The notes: generated by a model not told the origin, from the letters alone. A DNA stretch of 64,000 nucleotides from Ectopseudomonas composti (GCF_900115475.1 NZ_FOWP01000019.1:1-64000), one strand, 5' to 3'; numbered from the stretch's first letter, positions 35,096 to 43,295 are shown. Made by a program: numbers and translations.

Positions 35096-35968
35096 TTAGT
35101 AGATCGCCTGGTACAGCTTGCGGCGGTAGGTGGTGACCAGCGGGTGGTCGCCGCCGAGCAGGTCGAATACCTGCAACAGGGTCTTGTGCGGCAGGCCTTC
35201 ACTGTAGCTGCGGTTACGCACGAACAGCTTGAGCAGGCCGTCCAGCGCCGCTTCGTACTGCTGGCGCGCCAGTTGCTGCACGGCCAGTTGATACACCGCT
35301 TCGTCATCCTCGGCGTTCTGCGCCAGGCGGCTTTTCAGCGTCGCTACTTCCGGCAGGTCAGCGGCCTGGCGCAGGAAGGTCAGCTGCGCCTTGGCGCCGG
35401 CCAGCGCCTGCTTGTGCTCGTCACCCTTGACGGCGTTGAGCACGGTTTCCGCCTCGCCCAGCTCGCCGCGTTCGGCCAGGCAGCGCGCGTAGAGAATCAG
35501 CGCGGCGGCATTCTCGTTGTCTTCTGTCAGCACCTGCTTGAGCAGCGCTTCGGTTTCAGCGAAGCGACCTTCGGCGAACAGTACCTGGGCGGCCTCCATC
35601 GGATCGGCAGCGACTGGCGCCGGTTCGGCGACATGAGGCTTGAGCATCTCGCGGATCGCCGCTTCCGGCTGGGCGCCGGCAAAACCGTCCACCGGCTGGC
35701 CGTCCTTGAACAGCACCACGGTGGGTAGGCTGCGAATGCCGAAGCGCATGACGATGTCTTGCTCGATATCGCAATTGACCTTGGCCAGCAGCAGCTCACC
35801 GGCGTATTCCTCGGTGATCTTAGCCAGCATCGGCATCAGCGCCTTGCACGGCGCGCACCACTCAGCCCAGAAGTCCACCAGTACCGGCTTGTGGAAGGAG
35901 TTCTCGATCACCAGTTGCTCGAAATTGGCGGTGCCGGAGATATCGAAGATGTAAGGGGAGTCGCTCAT
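35096..35968 (-). CDS. cnoX: Thioredoxin-TPR chaperedoxin (CnoX/YbbN family)
   Basis: 290 aa: N-terminal thioredoxin fold (about 1-110) and C-terminal tetratricopeptide-type repeats (about 115-290; EAAQVLFAEGRFAETEALLK is one). CnoX guards proteins against overoxidation and aggregation and hands them to GroEL or DnaK. E. coli CnoX lacks the CxxC pair, but this one has Cys38-Ala-Pro-Cys41 in FWAEWCAPCK, so it may also be redox-active. The start at 35968 (SDSPYIFDI after Met) is chosen over an extension to 35992. Confidence 0.93.
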   Translation of the reverse strand: MSDSPYIFDISGTANFEQLVIENSFHKPVLVDFWAEWCAPCKALMPMLAKITEEYAGELLLAKVNCDIEQDIVMRFGIRSLPTVVLFKDGQPVDGFAGAQPEAAIREMLKPHVAEPAPVAADPMEAAQVLFAEGRFAETEALLKQVLTEDNENAAALILYARCLAERGELGEAETVLNAVKGDEHKQALAGAKAQLTFLRQAADLPEVATLKSRLAQNAEDDEAVYQLAVQQLARQQYEAALDGLLKLFVRNRSYSEGLPHKTLLQVFDLLGGDHPLVTTYRRKLYQAIY

Positions 35969-36022
35969 GGTCGGTCTCGAAAAGCAGGACAATGGTCTAT
36001 TAATGCGGGCAGCGCGATGCGG

Positions 36023-36682
36023 TTACAAGGGTCGCGCGGCGTGATACAGGCTGACTTCGCGGAATTCGGCGGGTTCGGCCAGGTCCGGCCAGGTGCAACC
36101 GTCCAGCAGTGCCAGGCGCTGGTACAGCGGATGCTGAAAATCCTTCACCCGTGAATCGGCCACCAGGGCCTGACGCCCGCGGCTGAGAAAATGGTCGAGC
36201 AGTGGCAGGTTGGCGCGATCATAAAGCACGTCGGCGACCAGGATCAGGTCGTAGCGATCCGCTTCGGCGAAGAAATCTTCCGAGTAATTCAGCGTCACGC
36301 CGTTGAGTGCGGCATTGGCGCGACTAGCGGCCAGTGCCAGTGGGTCGAGGTCGCAGGCTACCACTTCTGCCGCGCCGGCCTTGGCCGCAGCGATGGCGGC
36401 TACGCCGGAGCCGGCACCGAAATCCAGCACGCGCTTGCCGTGCACCCACTCGGGGCGCTCAGCCAGCCAGCGCGCCAGCACCAGGCCGCTGGCCCAGCAG
36501 AAGCACCAGTAGGGCGGCTCTTCGAGAATGCGTCGGGTCTCTTCGGGGTTGAAGGCGCGCTCCATGTTGCTGGCATCGATCAGCCACAGGGCGATGTCGG
36601 TGCCGGGCAGGGTTTCGGCGACCAGGCGGGCATCGCCGAGCAGTTCGTTCAACGCCTGCTGCAGGTGTACCGGAGGTGTCAT
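36023..36682 (-). CDS. Class I SAM-dependent methyltransferase (protein-Lys type likely)
   Basis: 219 aa. Motif I VLDFGAGSGVAAIAAAKAGA (about 84-103), then VACDLDPLALAASRANAALN and a DLILVADVLYDR motif like that of the METTL20/PrmA-like family (often annotated nicotinamide N-methyltransferase-like). PYWCFCWASGLVLARWL precedes motif I, as in ETFB lysine methyltransferases. Substrate not provable from sequence. It overlaps the lipoprotein gene by 4 bp, so the two are probably cotranscribed. Confidence 0.85.
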   Translation of the reverse strand: MTPPVHLQQALNELLGDARLVAETLPGTDIALWLIDASNMERAFNPEETRRILEEPPYWCFCWASGLVLARWLAERPEWVHGKRVLDFGAGSGVAAIAAAKAGAAEVVACDLDPLALAASRANAALNGVTLNYSEDFFAEADRYDLILVADVLYDRANLPLLDHFLSRGRQALVADSRVKDFQHPLYQRLALLDGCTWPDLAEPAEFREVSLYHAARPL

Positions 36683-37119
36683 GGTGCCGGCACCAGGTTC
36701 AGGGCGCCGAGGTCCTGGTCGGTCAGTTCGGCGATGGTGCGCACCGGCAGGCGTTGCACCAGGCGCCCGGAGTGGCTGACACGGCCACGCAGCTCCAGGC
36801 GCAGGCCCTGCGGTGTGGCTTGGGGTTGTACGTGCAGATGAAACGGCAGAGTTTCGCCGTCGCCACGCAGGTGAACCTGGCCAAGCAGCGCACGCGGGCG
36901 ACCGCGCATGTCCACACCAAGGAGTGCCAGGTCGACATCGGCGCCCGCCGCGACGCCGAGCAGCTCGCCACGTAGGCCGGGGCCCTGCACGGGCGCTGCG
37001 TTGGTTTCAGTCGGTAGCGGGGCGGGCGTGTGTACTGGCGTGGGCGCCGTGGGTTCACTGGCACAGGCCGCGAGCAGGCCGCTCAGGGCGATGAGGAGAA
37101 GGGGCTGGTATCGATTCAT
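36679..37119 (-). CDS. YbaY-type lipoprotein
   Basis: 146 aa. Signal peptide with lipobox LAAC, Cys19 being the lipidation site (LLLIALSGLLAAC). After a Pro/Thr-rich spacer the domain (GELLGVAAGADVDLALLGVD onward) fits the YbaY/YscW-like lipoprotein fold; WWW-type signatures are absent. Probably outer-membrane anchored. No direct functional clue from the neighbours. Confidence 0.8.
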   Translation of the reverse strand: MNRYQPLLLIALSGLLAACASEPTAPTPVHTPAPLPTETNAAPVQGPGLRGELLGVAAGADVDLALLGVDMRGRPRALLGQVHLRGDGETLPFHLHVQPQATPQGLRLELRGRVSHSGRLVQRLPVRTIAELTDQDLGALNLVPAP

Positions 37120-37159
37120 GGCAGGTTGTGCTCGTGAAGGTGCGTACCCATAGCTTAAT

Positions 37160-37187
37160 TTGTCTTGCTGTCTCTATGCGCTACCAT
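37160..37187 (+). promoter_or_regulatory. Candidate promoter of nrdR-ribD
   Basis: TTGTCT (37160-37165) and TACCAT (37182-37187), 16-bp spacer, 4 of 6 matches each. It lies 32 bp before nrdR in the gap to the divergent lipoprotein gene. Confidence 0.35.
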
Positions 37188-37219
37188 GACGCCTTTGCCG
37201 CCAATAGCCCGCGCCTGCC

Positions 37220-37687
37220 ATGCATTGTCCCTTCTGCGCCGCCAACGACACCAAGGTCATCGATTCCCGTCTGGTCGCCGAGGGCGACCAGGTCCGCCGC
37301 CGCCGCGAATGCGTGGCCTGCGGTGAGCGCTTCACCACCTTCGAAACCGCCGAGCTGGTGATGCCGCGCCTGATCAAGCAGGACGGCAGTCGCCAGCCCT
37401 TCGATGAAGAGAAGCTGCGTGCCGGCATGCAGCGTGCGCTGGAAAAACGCCCGGTGAGCGTCGAGCGCCTGGAGGAGGCCATCGCCCGCATCAAGCAGCA
37501 ACTGCGGGCTACTGGCGAGCGCGAGGTGAAGTCGCTGGTGCTCGGTGAGTTGGTGATGACCGAGCTGAGCAAGCTCGACGAGGTGGCCTATATCCGCTTC
37601 GCCTCGGTCTACCGCCGTTTTCAGGACCTCAACGAATTCCGCGAGGAAATCGAACGTCTGGCCCGTGAGCCGTCTAAAAGCCGATGA
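37220..37687 (+). CDS. nrdR: Transcriptional repressor NrdR
   Basis: 155 aa zinc-ribbon/ATP-cone regulator that represses ribonucleotide reductase genes when dATP is high. Zinc ligands Cys3, Cys6, Cys31 and Cys34 (CPFC near the start, CVAC later) are all present, followed by the ATP-cone (about 49-139: LVMPRLIKQDGSRQPFDEEK and RIKQQLRATGEREVKSLVLG). It overlaps ribD by 4 bp (ATGA), the usual order in this group. Confidence 0.97.
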   Translation: MHCPFCAANDTKVIDSRLVAEGDQVRRRRECVACGERFTTFETAELVMPRLIKQDGSRQPFDEEKLRAGMQRALEKRPVSVERLEEAIARIKQQLRATGEREVKSLVLGELVMTELSKLDEVAYIRFASVYRRFQDLNEFREEIERLAREPSKSR

Positions 37688-38799
37688 GCGAGCTCGACCA
37701 CTTCTTCATGGCGCGCGCCCTGCGGCTGGCGCGCAAAGGCCTGTATTCCACCCATCCCAATCCACGGGTCGGTTGCGTCATCGTGCGTGACGGCGAGATC
37801 GTCGGCGAGGGCTGGCATGCCCGTGCCGGTGAGCCGCACGCCGAGGTGCACGCACTGCGCCAGGCTGGCGACAAGGCGCGTGGCGCCACGGCGTACGTGA
37901 CGCTGGAACCCTGCAGCCACCATGGGCGTACGCCGCCCTGCGCCAATGCGCTGGTCGCCGCGGGTGTCAGCCGGGTCGTCGCGGCGATGCAAGATCCCAA
38001 TCCGCAGGTCGCCGGCAGTGGTCTGCTGCGCTTGGCCCAGGCTGGTATCGAGGTTGCCAGTGGCGTGCTGGAAAGCGAGGCGCGCGCGCTCAACGCCGGC
38101 TTCATCAAACGCATGGAGCAGGGCCTGCCGTTCGTGCGGGTCAAGCTGGCGATGAGTCTGGATGGCCGCACCGCCATGGCCAGTGGCGAAAGCCAGTGGA
38201 TCACCGGCCCGGCGGCGCGTGCTGAGGTGCAGCGCCTGCGTGCTCAGGCCAGCGTGGTACTCAGCGGCGCCGATACCGTACTGGCCGACGATGCGCGGCT
38301 GACGGTGCGTGCCGATGAGCTGGGCCTGGGGGCTGAGATGACCGAGCTGGCGCAGCGTCGCCCACCCTTGCGCGTACTGGTCGATGGCCGTCTGCGCGTG
38401 CCCTTGAGCAAGACCTTCTTCCAGGTCGGCCCCGCGCTGGTGGCGACCTGCGCTGCGGCCTCGGCCCGTGATCGCTATCAGGAGGACGGGCATGAGTTGC
38501 TCGCCGTACCGGGTAGCAACGGTCATGTCGACTTGCGCAAGCTATTGCTGGAGCTGGCCGGCCGCGGCGTTAACGAGGTGCTGGTCGAAGCCGGGCCACG
38601 ACTGGCTGGCGCCTTCGCTCGTGCTGGATTGGTGGACGAGTACCGCATCTTCGTCGCGCCCAAGCTGCTCGGTTCCAGCGCACGGCCGCTGCTCGAACTG
38701 CCGCTCAATCGCATGGCCGAGGCGCCGGAATTGCAGATCGTCGATATCCGCGCTGTCGGTGAAGACTGGCAGATCACAGCGGTACCCAAGGCCAGGTAG
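37684..38799 (+). CDS. ribD: Bifunctional deaminase/reductase RibD
   Basis: 371 aa, catalyses two steps of riboflavin synthesis: deamination of the pyrimidine and reduction of the ribosyl chain. N-terminal deaminase (about 1-145) with zinc motifs HAEVHALRQ and EPCSHHGRTPPC; C-terminal NADPH-dependent reductase (about 148-371) beginning PFVRVKLAMSLDGRTAMASG. The stop TAG lies within a dispersed repeat (38796-38815). 460 bp with the FMN riboswitch separate it from ribE. Confidence 0.97.
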   Translation: MSELDHFFMARALRLARKGLYSTHPNPRVGCVIVRDGEIVGEGWHARAGEPHAEVHALRQAGDKARGATAYVTLEPCSHHGRTPPCANALVAAGVSRVVAAMQDPNPQVAGSGLLRLAQAGIEVASGVLESEARALNAGFIKRMEQGLPFVRVKLAMSLDGRTAMASGESQWITGPAARAEVQRLRAQASVVLSGADTVLADDARLTVRADELGLGAEMTELAQRRPPLRVLVDGRLRVPLSKTFFQVGPALVATCAAASARDRYQEDGHELLAVPGSNGHVDLRKLLLELAGRGVNEVLVEAGPRLAGAFARAGLVDEYRIFVAPKLLGSSARPLLELPLNRMAEAPELQIVDIRAVGEDWQITAVPKAR

Positions 38800-38815
38800 G
38801 GTGTGCTGTGCGCAG
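38796..38815. repeat. Degenerate dispersed palindrome at the ribD stop
   Basis: GTAGGGTGTGCTGTGCGCAG is a diverged copy of the GTAGGGTGCGC repeat and supplies the TAG stop of ribD at 38797-38799. Confidence 0.5.
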
Positions 38816-38984
38816 CGCGGTTCTCTCCACTTACTTGTGTCCAGTGACAACGACTACAGCTTGAACTTGTCGCTGACCCGGCAGATCGGCGGTTATCCCC
38901 GGGGCATGCAGCGCGTCCTAAGGCCCATGCGCCGCGATGATAAATATGGTAAAACGCCACGCGGCCATTTCATGTGGTCGCAAC

Positions 38985-39130
38985 GTTCTCAGGGCGGGGT
39001 GTGATTCCCCACCGGCGGTAATGGTTCGCAGAACCTAGCCCGCGAGCGCTCGCCACGGCACCTGCCGCGCGAGGTCAAGCAGACCCGGTGCGATTCCGGG
39101 GCCGACGGTATAGTCCGGATAAAGAGAGAG
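38985..39130 (+). ncRNA. FMN riboswitch (RFN element)
   Basis: The conserved blocks are in order: CTCAGGGCGGGGTG (38989-39002), ATTCCCCACCGGCGGTAAT, AGCCCGCGAGCGC, CAAGCAGACCCGGTGCGATT, CCGGGGCCGACGGTATAGTC and CGGATAAAGAGAG. These match the RFN consensus closely. It senses FMN and controls the following rib genes. A hairpin CCTGTTTT/AAAACAGG at 39192-39212, ending in an AGGAG sequence, lies downstream and may be part of the expression platform. The flanks of this 460-bp gene-free stretch hold nothing else I can identify. Confidence 0.95.
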
Positions 39131-39221
39131 CGGGATTCCCTCCTAGGGCGGTCTGTGCCTGCCCGTGAAATCCCTATCGATCGGCATTTGCCCTGTTTTT
39201 GACCAAAACAGGAGTTCATCC

Positions 39222-39275
39222 ATGCTGTGCATCATCTTCAAGCGAGATTCGGAGGGCTTATGTTCACCGGCATAA
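39222..39275 (+). CDS. Possible 17-aa leader peptide before ribE
   Basis: ATG at 39222 follows AGGAG (39210-39214) at a good distance and reads MLCIIFKRDSEGLCSPA to a TAA at 39273-39275. The frame differs from ribE and runs 16 bases past the ribE ATG. The AGGAG is the right arm of the hairpin at 39192-39212. Ribosomes on this ORF could therefore influence ribE initiation. Small and unproven. Confidence 0.35.
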   Translation: MLCIIFKRDSEGLCSPA

Positions 39276-39922
39276 TCGAAGCCATCGGCAGTATCCGCGC
39301 CATGACGCCGAAGGGCGGCGACGTGCGTGTCTACGTGGCCACTGGCAAACTCGACCTGGGCGACGTCAAGCTCGGCGACAGCATCGCCGTCAACGGCATC
39401 TGCCTGACCGCCGTTGAGCTGCCTGGCGACGGCTTCTGGGCCGACGTCAGCCGCGAGACGCTGGCGCGCACTGCCTTCGTCGACCTCAAGCCCGGCAGCG
39501 CCGTGAACCTGGAAAAGGCCCTGACGCCGACCAGTCGCCTCGGCGGCCATCTGGTCAGCGGGCACGTCGACGGCGTCGGCGAGATCGTCTCGCGCGCCGA
39601 TAACGCCCGCGCCGTGCAGTTCAAGGTGCGCGCCCCACGTGAGCTGGCCAAGTACATCGCGCACAAGGGCTCGATCACCGTCGACGGCACCAGCCTCACG
39701 GTGAACGCGGTCGATGGCGCCGAGTTCGAGCTGACCATCGTGCCGCACACCCTGGCCGAGACCATCATGGTCGACTACCAGGCCGGGCGTAAGGTCAACC
39801 TCGAGGTCGACCTGCTGGCGCGTTACCTGGAGCGCCTGCTGCTCGGCGACAAGGCTGCAGAGCCCAAGGCCTCGGGCCTGACCGAAAGCTTTCTCGCCGA
39901 AAACGGCTACCTGAAGAATTGA
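39260..39922 (+). CDS. ribE: Riboflavin synthase alpha chain
   Basis: 220 aa, converts two 6,7-dimethyl-8-ribityllumazines to riboflavin and the pyrimidine precursor. Two lumazine-binding repeats are visible: the N-terminal MFTGIIEAIGSIRAMTPKGG with DSIAVNGICLTAVELPGDG, and the second with GSITVDGTSLTVNAVDG. GGAGG at 39251-39255 supports the ATG at 39260. Named ribE here as in pseudomonads (ribC in E. coli). Followed 12 bp later by ribBA. Confidence 0.96.
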   Translation: MFTGIIEAIGSIRAMTPKGGDVRVYVATGKLDLGDVKLGDSIAVNGICLTAVELPGDGFWADVSRETLARTAFVDLKPGSAVNLEKALTPTSRLGGHLVSGHVDGVGEIVSRADNARAVQFKVRAPRELAKYIAHKGSITVDGTSLTVNAVDGAEFELTIVPHTLAETIMVDYQAGRKVNLEVDLLARYLERLLLGDKAAEPKASGLTESFLAENGYLKN

Positions 39923-39934
39923 GGAGACGCCCCG

Positions 39935-41014
39935 ATGGCGCTCAATACCGCTGAAGAACTGATCGAAGACATCCGTGCCGGCAAGATGGTCATCCTCATG
40001 GATGACGAGGACCGCGAGAACGAAGGCGACATCATCATCGCCTCCGAGTGCGTCACCGCCGAACACATCAACTTCATGGCTCGCTTCGCCCGTGGCCTGA
40101 TCTGCATGCCGATGACCCGCGAGCGCTGCGAGCTGCTCAATCTGCCGCTGATGGCGCCGCGCAACGGCTCCGGCTTCGGCACCAAGTTCACCGTCTCCAT
40201 CGAGGCGGCCGAGGGCGTGACCACCGGCATCTCTGCCGCCGACCGCGCACGCACCGTGCAGGCCGCCGTGGCGCGTAATGCCGTGGCCGCCGACATCGTC
40301 AGCCCGGGTCATATCTTCCCGCTGATGGCTCAGCCTGGTGGTGTGCTGGCGCGTGCCGGCCATACCGAGGCAGCCTGTGACCTGGCGCGCATGGGCGGTT
40401 TCGAGCCGAGCGGGGTGATCTGCGAGATCATGAACGACGACGGCACCATGGCCCGTCGTCCGGAGCTGGAAAAGTTCGCCGAAGAGCACGGTCTGAAGAT
40501 CGGCACCATCGCTGACCTGATCCACTACCGCCTGATCCACGAGCGCACCGTCGAGCGCATCAGCGAGCAGCCGCTGGACACCGAACTGGGCCAGTTCAAC
40601 CTGGTGACCTATCGCGATGGCGTTGAGGACACCGCGCACATGGCGCTGACCTTGGGCACCATCTGCGCCGAAGAGCCGACCCTGGTGCGCGTGCACAACA
40701 TGGACCCGCTGCGCGACCTGTTTATGGTCAACCAGCCGGGCCGCTGGAGCATGCGCGCGGCGATGGCAGAAGTGGCCAAGGCCGGTAGCGGCGTGGTGCT
40801 GCTGCTCGGCAATCCGCTGACCGGGCCGGAGCTGCTGGCGCTGATCAGCCGTCAGCAACCGGCCAACCCGGCGACCTACAGCACCGTGGGCGCTGGTTCG
40901 CAGATTCTGCGTGACCTCGGCGTGCGCAAGATGCGCCTGATGAGCTCGCCGATGAAGTTCAACGCGATATCCGGCTTCGACCTCGAGGTTGTAGAATACC
41001 TGCCGGCTGATTAA
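39935..41014 (+). CDS. ribB: DHBP synthase with degenerate GTP cyclohydrolase II domain
   Basis: 359 aa RibBA-type fusion. The N-terminal DHBP synthase (about 1-205) makes the four-carbon unit from ribulose 5-phosphate and has DDEDRENEGDIIIASE and FMARFARGLICMP. The C-terminal domain (about 210-355) is related to GTP cyclohydrolase II but lacks the Cys zinc ligands: where active enzymes have HSECxTGD...RCDC it reads VHNMDPLRDLFMVNQPG. So only the DHBP activity should be present; a complete RibA is encoded at 45559. Confidence 0.95.
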   Translation: MALNTAEELIEDIRAGKMVILMDDEDRENEGDIIIASECVTAEHINFMARFARGLICMPMTRERCELLNLPLMAPRNGSGFGTKFTVSIEAAEGVTTGISAADRARTVQAAVARNAVAADIVSPGHIFPLMAQPGGVLARAGHTEAACDLARMGGFEPSGVICEIMNDDGTMARRPELEKFAEEHGLKIGTIADLIHYRLIHERTVERISEQPLDTELGQFNLVTYRDGVEDTAHMALTLGTICAEEPTLVRVHNMDPLRDLFMVNQPGRWSMRAAMAEVAKAGSGVVLLLGNPLTGPELLALISRQQPANPATYSTVGAGSQILRDLGVRKMRLMSSPMKFNAISGFDLEVVEYLPAD

Positions 41015-41041
41015 CAGCGGCCCGAAGGGGTAAAGCTGATG

Positions 41042-41147
41042 ACCCTCTCCCGCTTGCGGGAGAGGGTGCCCGAAGGGCGGGAGAGGGTATTGTGGTCAAC
41101 GCCGAACCCTCTCCCCCAGCCCCTCTCCCGCAAGCGGGAGAGGGGAG
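41042..41147. repeat. CCCTCTCCCGC...GCGGGAGAGGG palindromic repeat
   Basis: Palindromic units CCCTCTCCCGC/GCGGGAGAGGG at 41043-41066 and CCCTCTCCCGCAAGCGGGAG in 41122-41145, with GGGCGGGAGAGGGTATTGTG and ACCCTCTCCCCCAGCCCCTC between, build a composite of about 105 bp. This repeat family is widespread in G+C-rich proteobacteria. It interrupts the rib operon between ribBA and ribH. Confidence 0.8.
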
Positions 41148-41155
41148 CTAAAGCA

Positions 41156-41216
41156 CGTAGCCCGGATGAAATCCGGGAAGATCGGCACAGTGGCCCCGGA
41201 TTGCATCCGGGCTACG
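41156..41216. repeat. REPIN, CGTAGCCCGGATG family
   Basis: Two inverted units, CGTAGCCCGGATGAAATCCG (from 41156) and CGGATTGCATCCGGGCTACG (to 41216), flank a short spacer. A second copy of identical 61-bp length is at 63035-63095. Confidence 0.85.
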
Positions 41217-41283
41217 CTGACAAACGAATTTTATTTTCGGAGCGCACCGCCGCTCCGGCTCTTTAACCCATGTGAGACCTGTC

Positions 41284-41760
41284 ATGACCCTGAAGACCAT
41301 CGAAGGTACCTTCATCGCCCCGAAGGGCAAATACGCCCTGGTGGTAGGCCGTTTCAACAGCTTCGTCGTCGAGAGCCTGGTTAGCGGCGCCATTGACGCC
41401 CTGGTACGCCATGGCGTGAGCGAGAGCGACATCACCATCATCCGTGCGCCGGGTGCCTTCGAGATTCCGCTGGTCACCCAGAAGGTCGCTCAGCGTGGCG
41501 AATACGCGGCGATCATCGCCCTCGGCGCGGTCATCCGTGGCGGCACCCCGCACTTCGAGTACGTCGCCGGCGAGTGCACCAAGGGCCTGGCTCAGGTTTC
41601 CATGGAATACGGCGTACCGGTCGCCTTCGGCGTGCTGACTGTCGACTCCATCGAACAAGCCATCGAACGTTCCGGCACCAAGGCAGGTAACAAGGGTGCC
41701 GAAGCTGCGCTGTCCGCTCTGGAAATGGTCAGCCTGCTGGCGCAGTTGGAGGCCAAGTGA
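41284..41760 (+). CDS. ribH: Lumazine synthase
   Basis: 158 aa, condenses DHBP with the ribitylaminopyrimidine to give 6,7-dimethyl-8-ribityllumazine. Conserved VVGRFNSFVVESLVSGAIDA and ALGAVIRGGTPHFEYVAGEC with the active-site His. The ATG at 41284 is preferred over an in-frame ATG at 41272 by family alignment. 269 bp of repeat-containing DNA separate it from ribBA. Its TGA overlaps the nusB GTG. Confidence 0.96.
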   Translation: MTLKTIEGTFIAPKGKYALVVGRFNSFVVESLVSGAIDALVRHGVSESDITIIRAPGAFEIPLVTQKVAQRGEYAAIIALGAVIRGGTPHFEYVAGECTKGLAQVSMEYGVPVAFGVLTVDSIEQAIERSGTKAGNKGAEAALSALEMVSLLAQLEAK

Positions 41761-42236
41761 GCAACTCCGGTAACGGCCAGCCGGCCAAGAAGGGCCCCAG
41801 CGGCAAGATCCTCGCGCGCCGTGAGGCCCGCACCCTGGCCATGCAGGCCCTGTACTCCTGGCACATCGCCGGGCAGCCGCTGAACGAGATCGAAGCGCAG
41901 TTCCGCGTCGACAACGATTTCAGCAAGGTCGATGGTGCCTACTTCCACGAGATCCTGCACGGCGTACCGCGGCAGAAGACCGAGCTGGACGAGGCCTTCA
42001 CACCGCTGCTCGATCGCCCGTTGGAAGAGATCGATCCGGTCGAACTGGCCATCCTGCGCCTGTCCACCTACGAGCTGAAGAACCGCGTCGACGTGCCCTA
42101 CAAAGTGGTGATCAACGAAGGTATCGAGCTGGCCAAGGTGTTCGGTGCCACCGACGGACACAAATTCGTCAACGGCATCCTCGACAAGCTCGCGCCCAAG
42201 CTGCGTGCCGCCGAAGTCAACGCCAACAAGCGGTGA
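41757..42236 (+). CDS. nusB: Transcription antitermination protein NusB
   Basis: 159 aa, all-helical, forms the boxA-binding heterodimer with S10 (rpsJ at 249) needed for rRNA antitermination. Initiates at GTG overlapping the ribH stop (GTGA). Seen: RREARTLAMQALYSWHIAGQ, DPVELAILRLSTYELKNRVD and PYKVVINEGIELAKVFGATD. A Gly/Lys-rich N-terminal tail is a Pseudomonas trait. Confidence 0.97.
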   Translation: MSNSGNGQPAKKGPSGKILARREARTLAMQALYSWHIAGQPLNEIEAQFRVDNDFSKVDGAYFHEILHGVPRQKTELDEAFTPLLDRPLEEIDPVELAILRLSTYELKNRVDVPYKVVINEGIELAKVFGATDGHKFVNGILDKLAPKLRAAEVNANKR

Positions 42237-42326
42237 GGCCTTTTGCGATGCTCGATTCACGATCTCGCGAGCTAGAGCCCTGCCTCTGCTATGCCGGGCC
42301 GACGGGCAGCAGATCGTTGCTTGCCC

Positions 42327-43280
42327 GTGAATGAGTTCGAGCTGATTCGTCACTACTTCGCCGCCGCCCGTTGCGCTCAGGGCGGCGTCGGCGTGGTTCG
42401 CGGTATCGGTGATGACTGCGCCCTGCTGGCGGTGCCGGCAGGCGAGCAGTTGGCGGTGTCCACCGACACGCTGGTTGCCGGGGTGCATTTCCCCGACGCC
42501 TGCGATGCCTTTCTTCTCGGCCAGCGTGCGCTGGCTGTCTCCGCCAGTGACCTGGCTGCCATGGGCGCCACGCCGTTGGCCTTTACCCTCGCGCTGACCT
42601 TGCCGAGTGCCAGTGAAGCCTGGCTGGCCGAGTTCGCCCGTGGCTTGCAGCAGATGGCCGAGAACTGTTCGCTGGCGCTGGTCGGTGGCGACACCACGCG
42701 AGGCCCGCTGAGCCTGACGCTGACCGTCTTCGGCCGTGTGCCGGCCGGGCAGGCACTGCTGCGCAGCGGCGCGCAGGTGGGTGATCTGTTGTGTGTAGGA
42801 GGCGAACTGGGTGACGCCGCTGGCGCCCTGCCACTGGTACTGGCTCAGCGTGATGCAACGCCTGAAGTCGCCGAGCCTTTGCTGGTTCGTTACTGGTCGC
42901 CGCAACCGCAACTGGCCCTGGGGCAGGCACTGCGCGGCCGAGCCACGGCGGCACTGGATATTTCTGACGGTCTGCTCGCTGACTGCGGGCATATTGCCAG
43001 CGCCTCGCAGGTCGCCCTGCATATCGAGCTGGCGCGTGTGCCGCTGTCTGCACCGTTGCGCGCCTTTGCCGGCGAGGAGCAGGCAAAGGTCTGCGCCTTG
43101 GGTGGTGGCGACGACTACCGCCTGGCCTTTACCCTACCGCCTGCGCTGCTCGCCGACATTCAGCGTGACTGGTCCGAAGTGCGGGTTATTGGCCGTGTGC
43201 TGGCCGGCTCCGGGGTACAGTTGCTGGACGCCGCCGGCCAACCAATCGAACCGCCGCGCGGCGGCTACCAACATTTCTGA
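42327..43280 (+). CDS. thiL: Thiamine-monophosphate kinase
   Basis: 317 aa, phosphorylates thiamine monophosphate to the diphosphate cofactor used by Dxs. Mg/ATP motifs: GIGDDCALL near the start, VSASDLAAMGATP, GGDTTRGPLSLT and LDISDGLLADCGHI. Start GTG at 42327 gives the family N-terminus EFELIRHYF; the frame is open from 42291 but that extension is atypical. Followed 15 bp later by pgpA. Confidence 0.94.
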   Translation: MNEFELIRHYFAAARCAQGGVGVVRGIGDDCALLAVPAGEQLAVSTDTLVAGVHFPDACDAFLLGQRALAVSASDLAAMGATPLAFTLALTLPSASEAWLAEFARGLQQMAENCSLALVGGDTTRGPLSLTLTVFGRVPAGQALLRSGAQVGDLLCVGGELGDAAGALPLVLAQRDATPEVAEPLLVRYWSPQPQLALGQALRGRATAALDISDGLLADCGHIASASQVALHIELARVPLSAPLRAFAGEEQAKVCALGGGDDYRLAFTLPPALLADIQRDWSEVRVIGRVLAGSGVQLLDAAGQPIEPPRGGYQHF

Positions 43281-43295
43281 CAGGACGGAGTGCGT

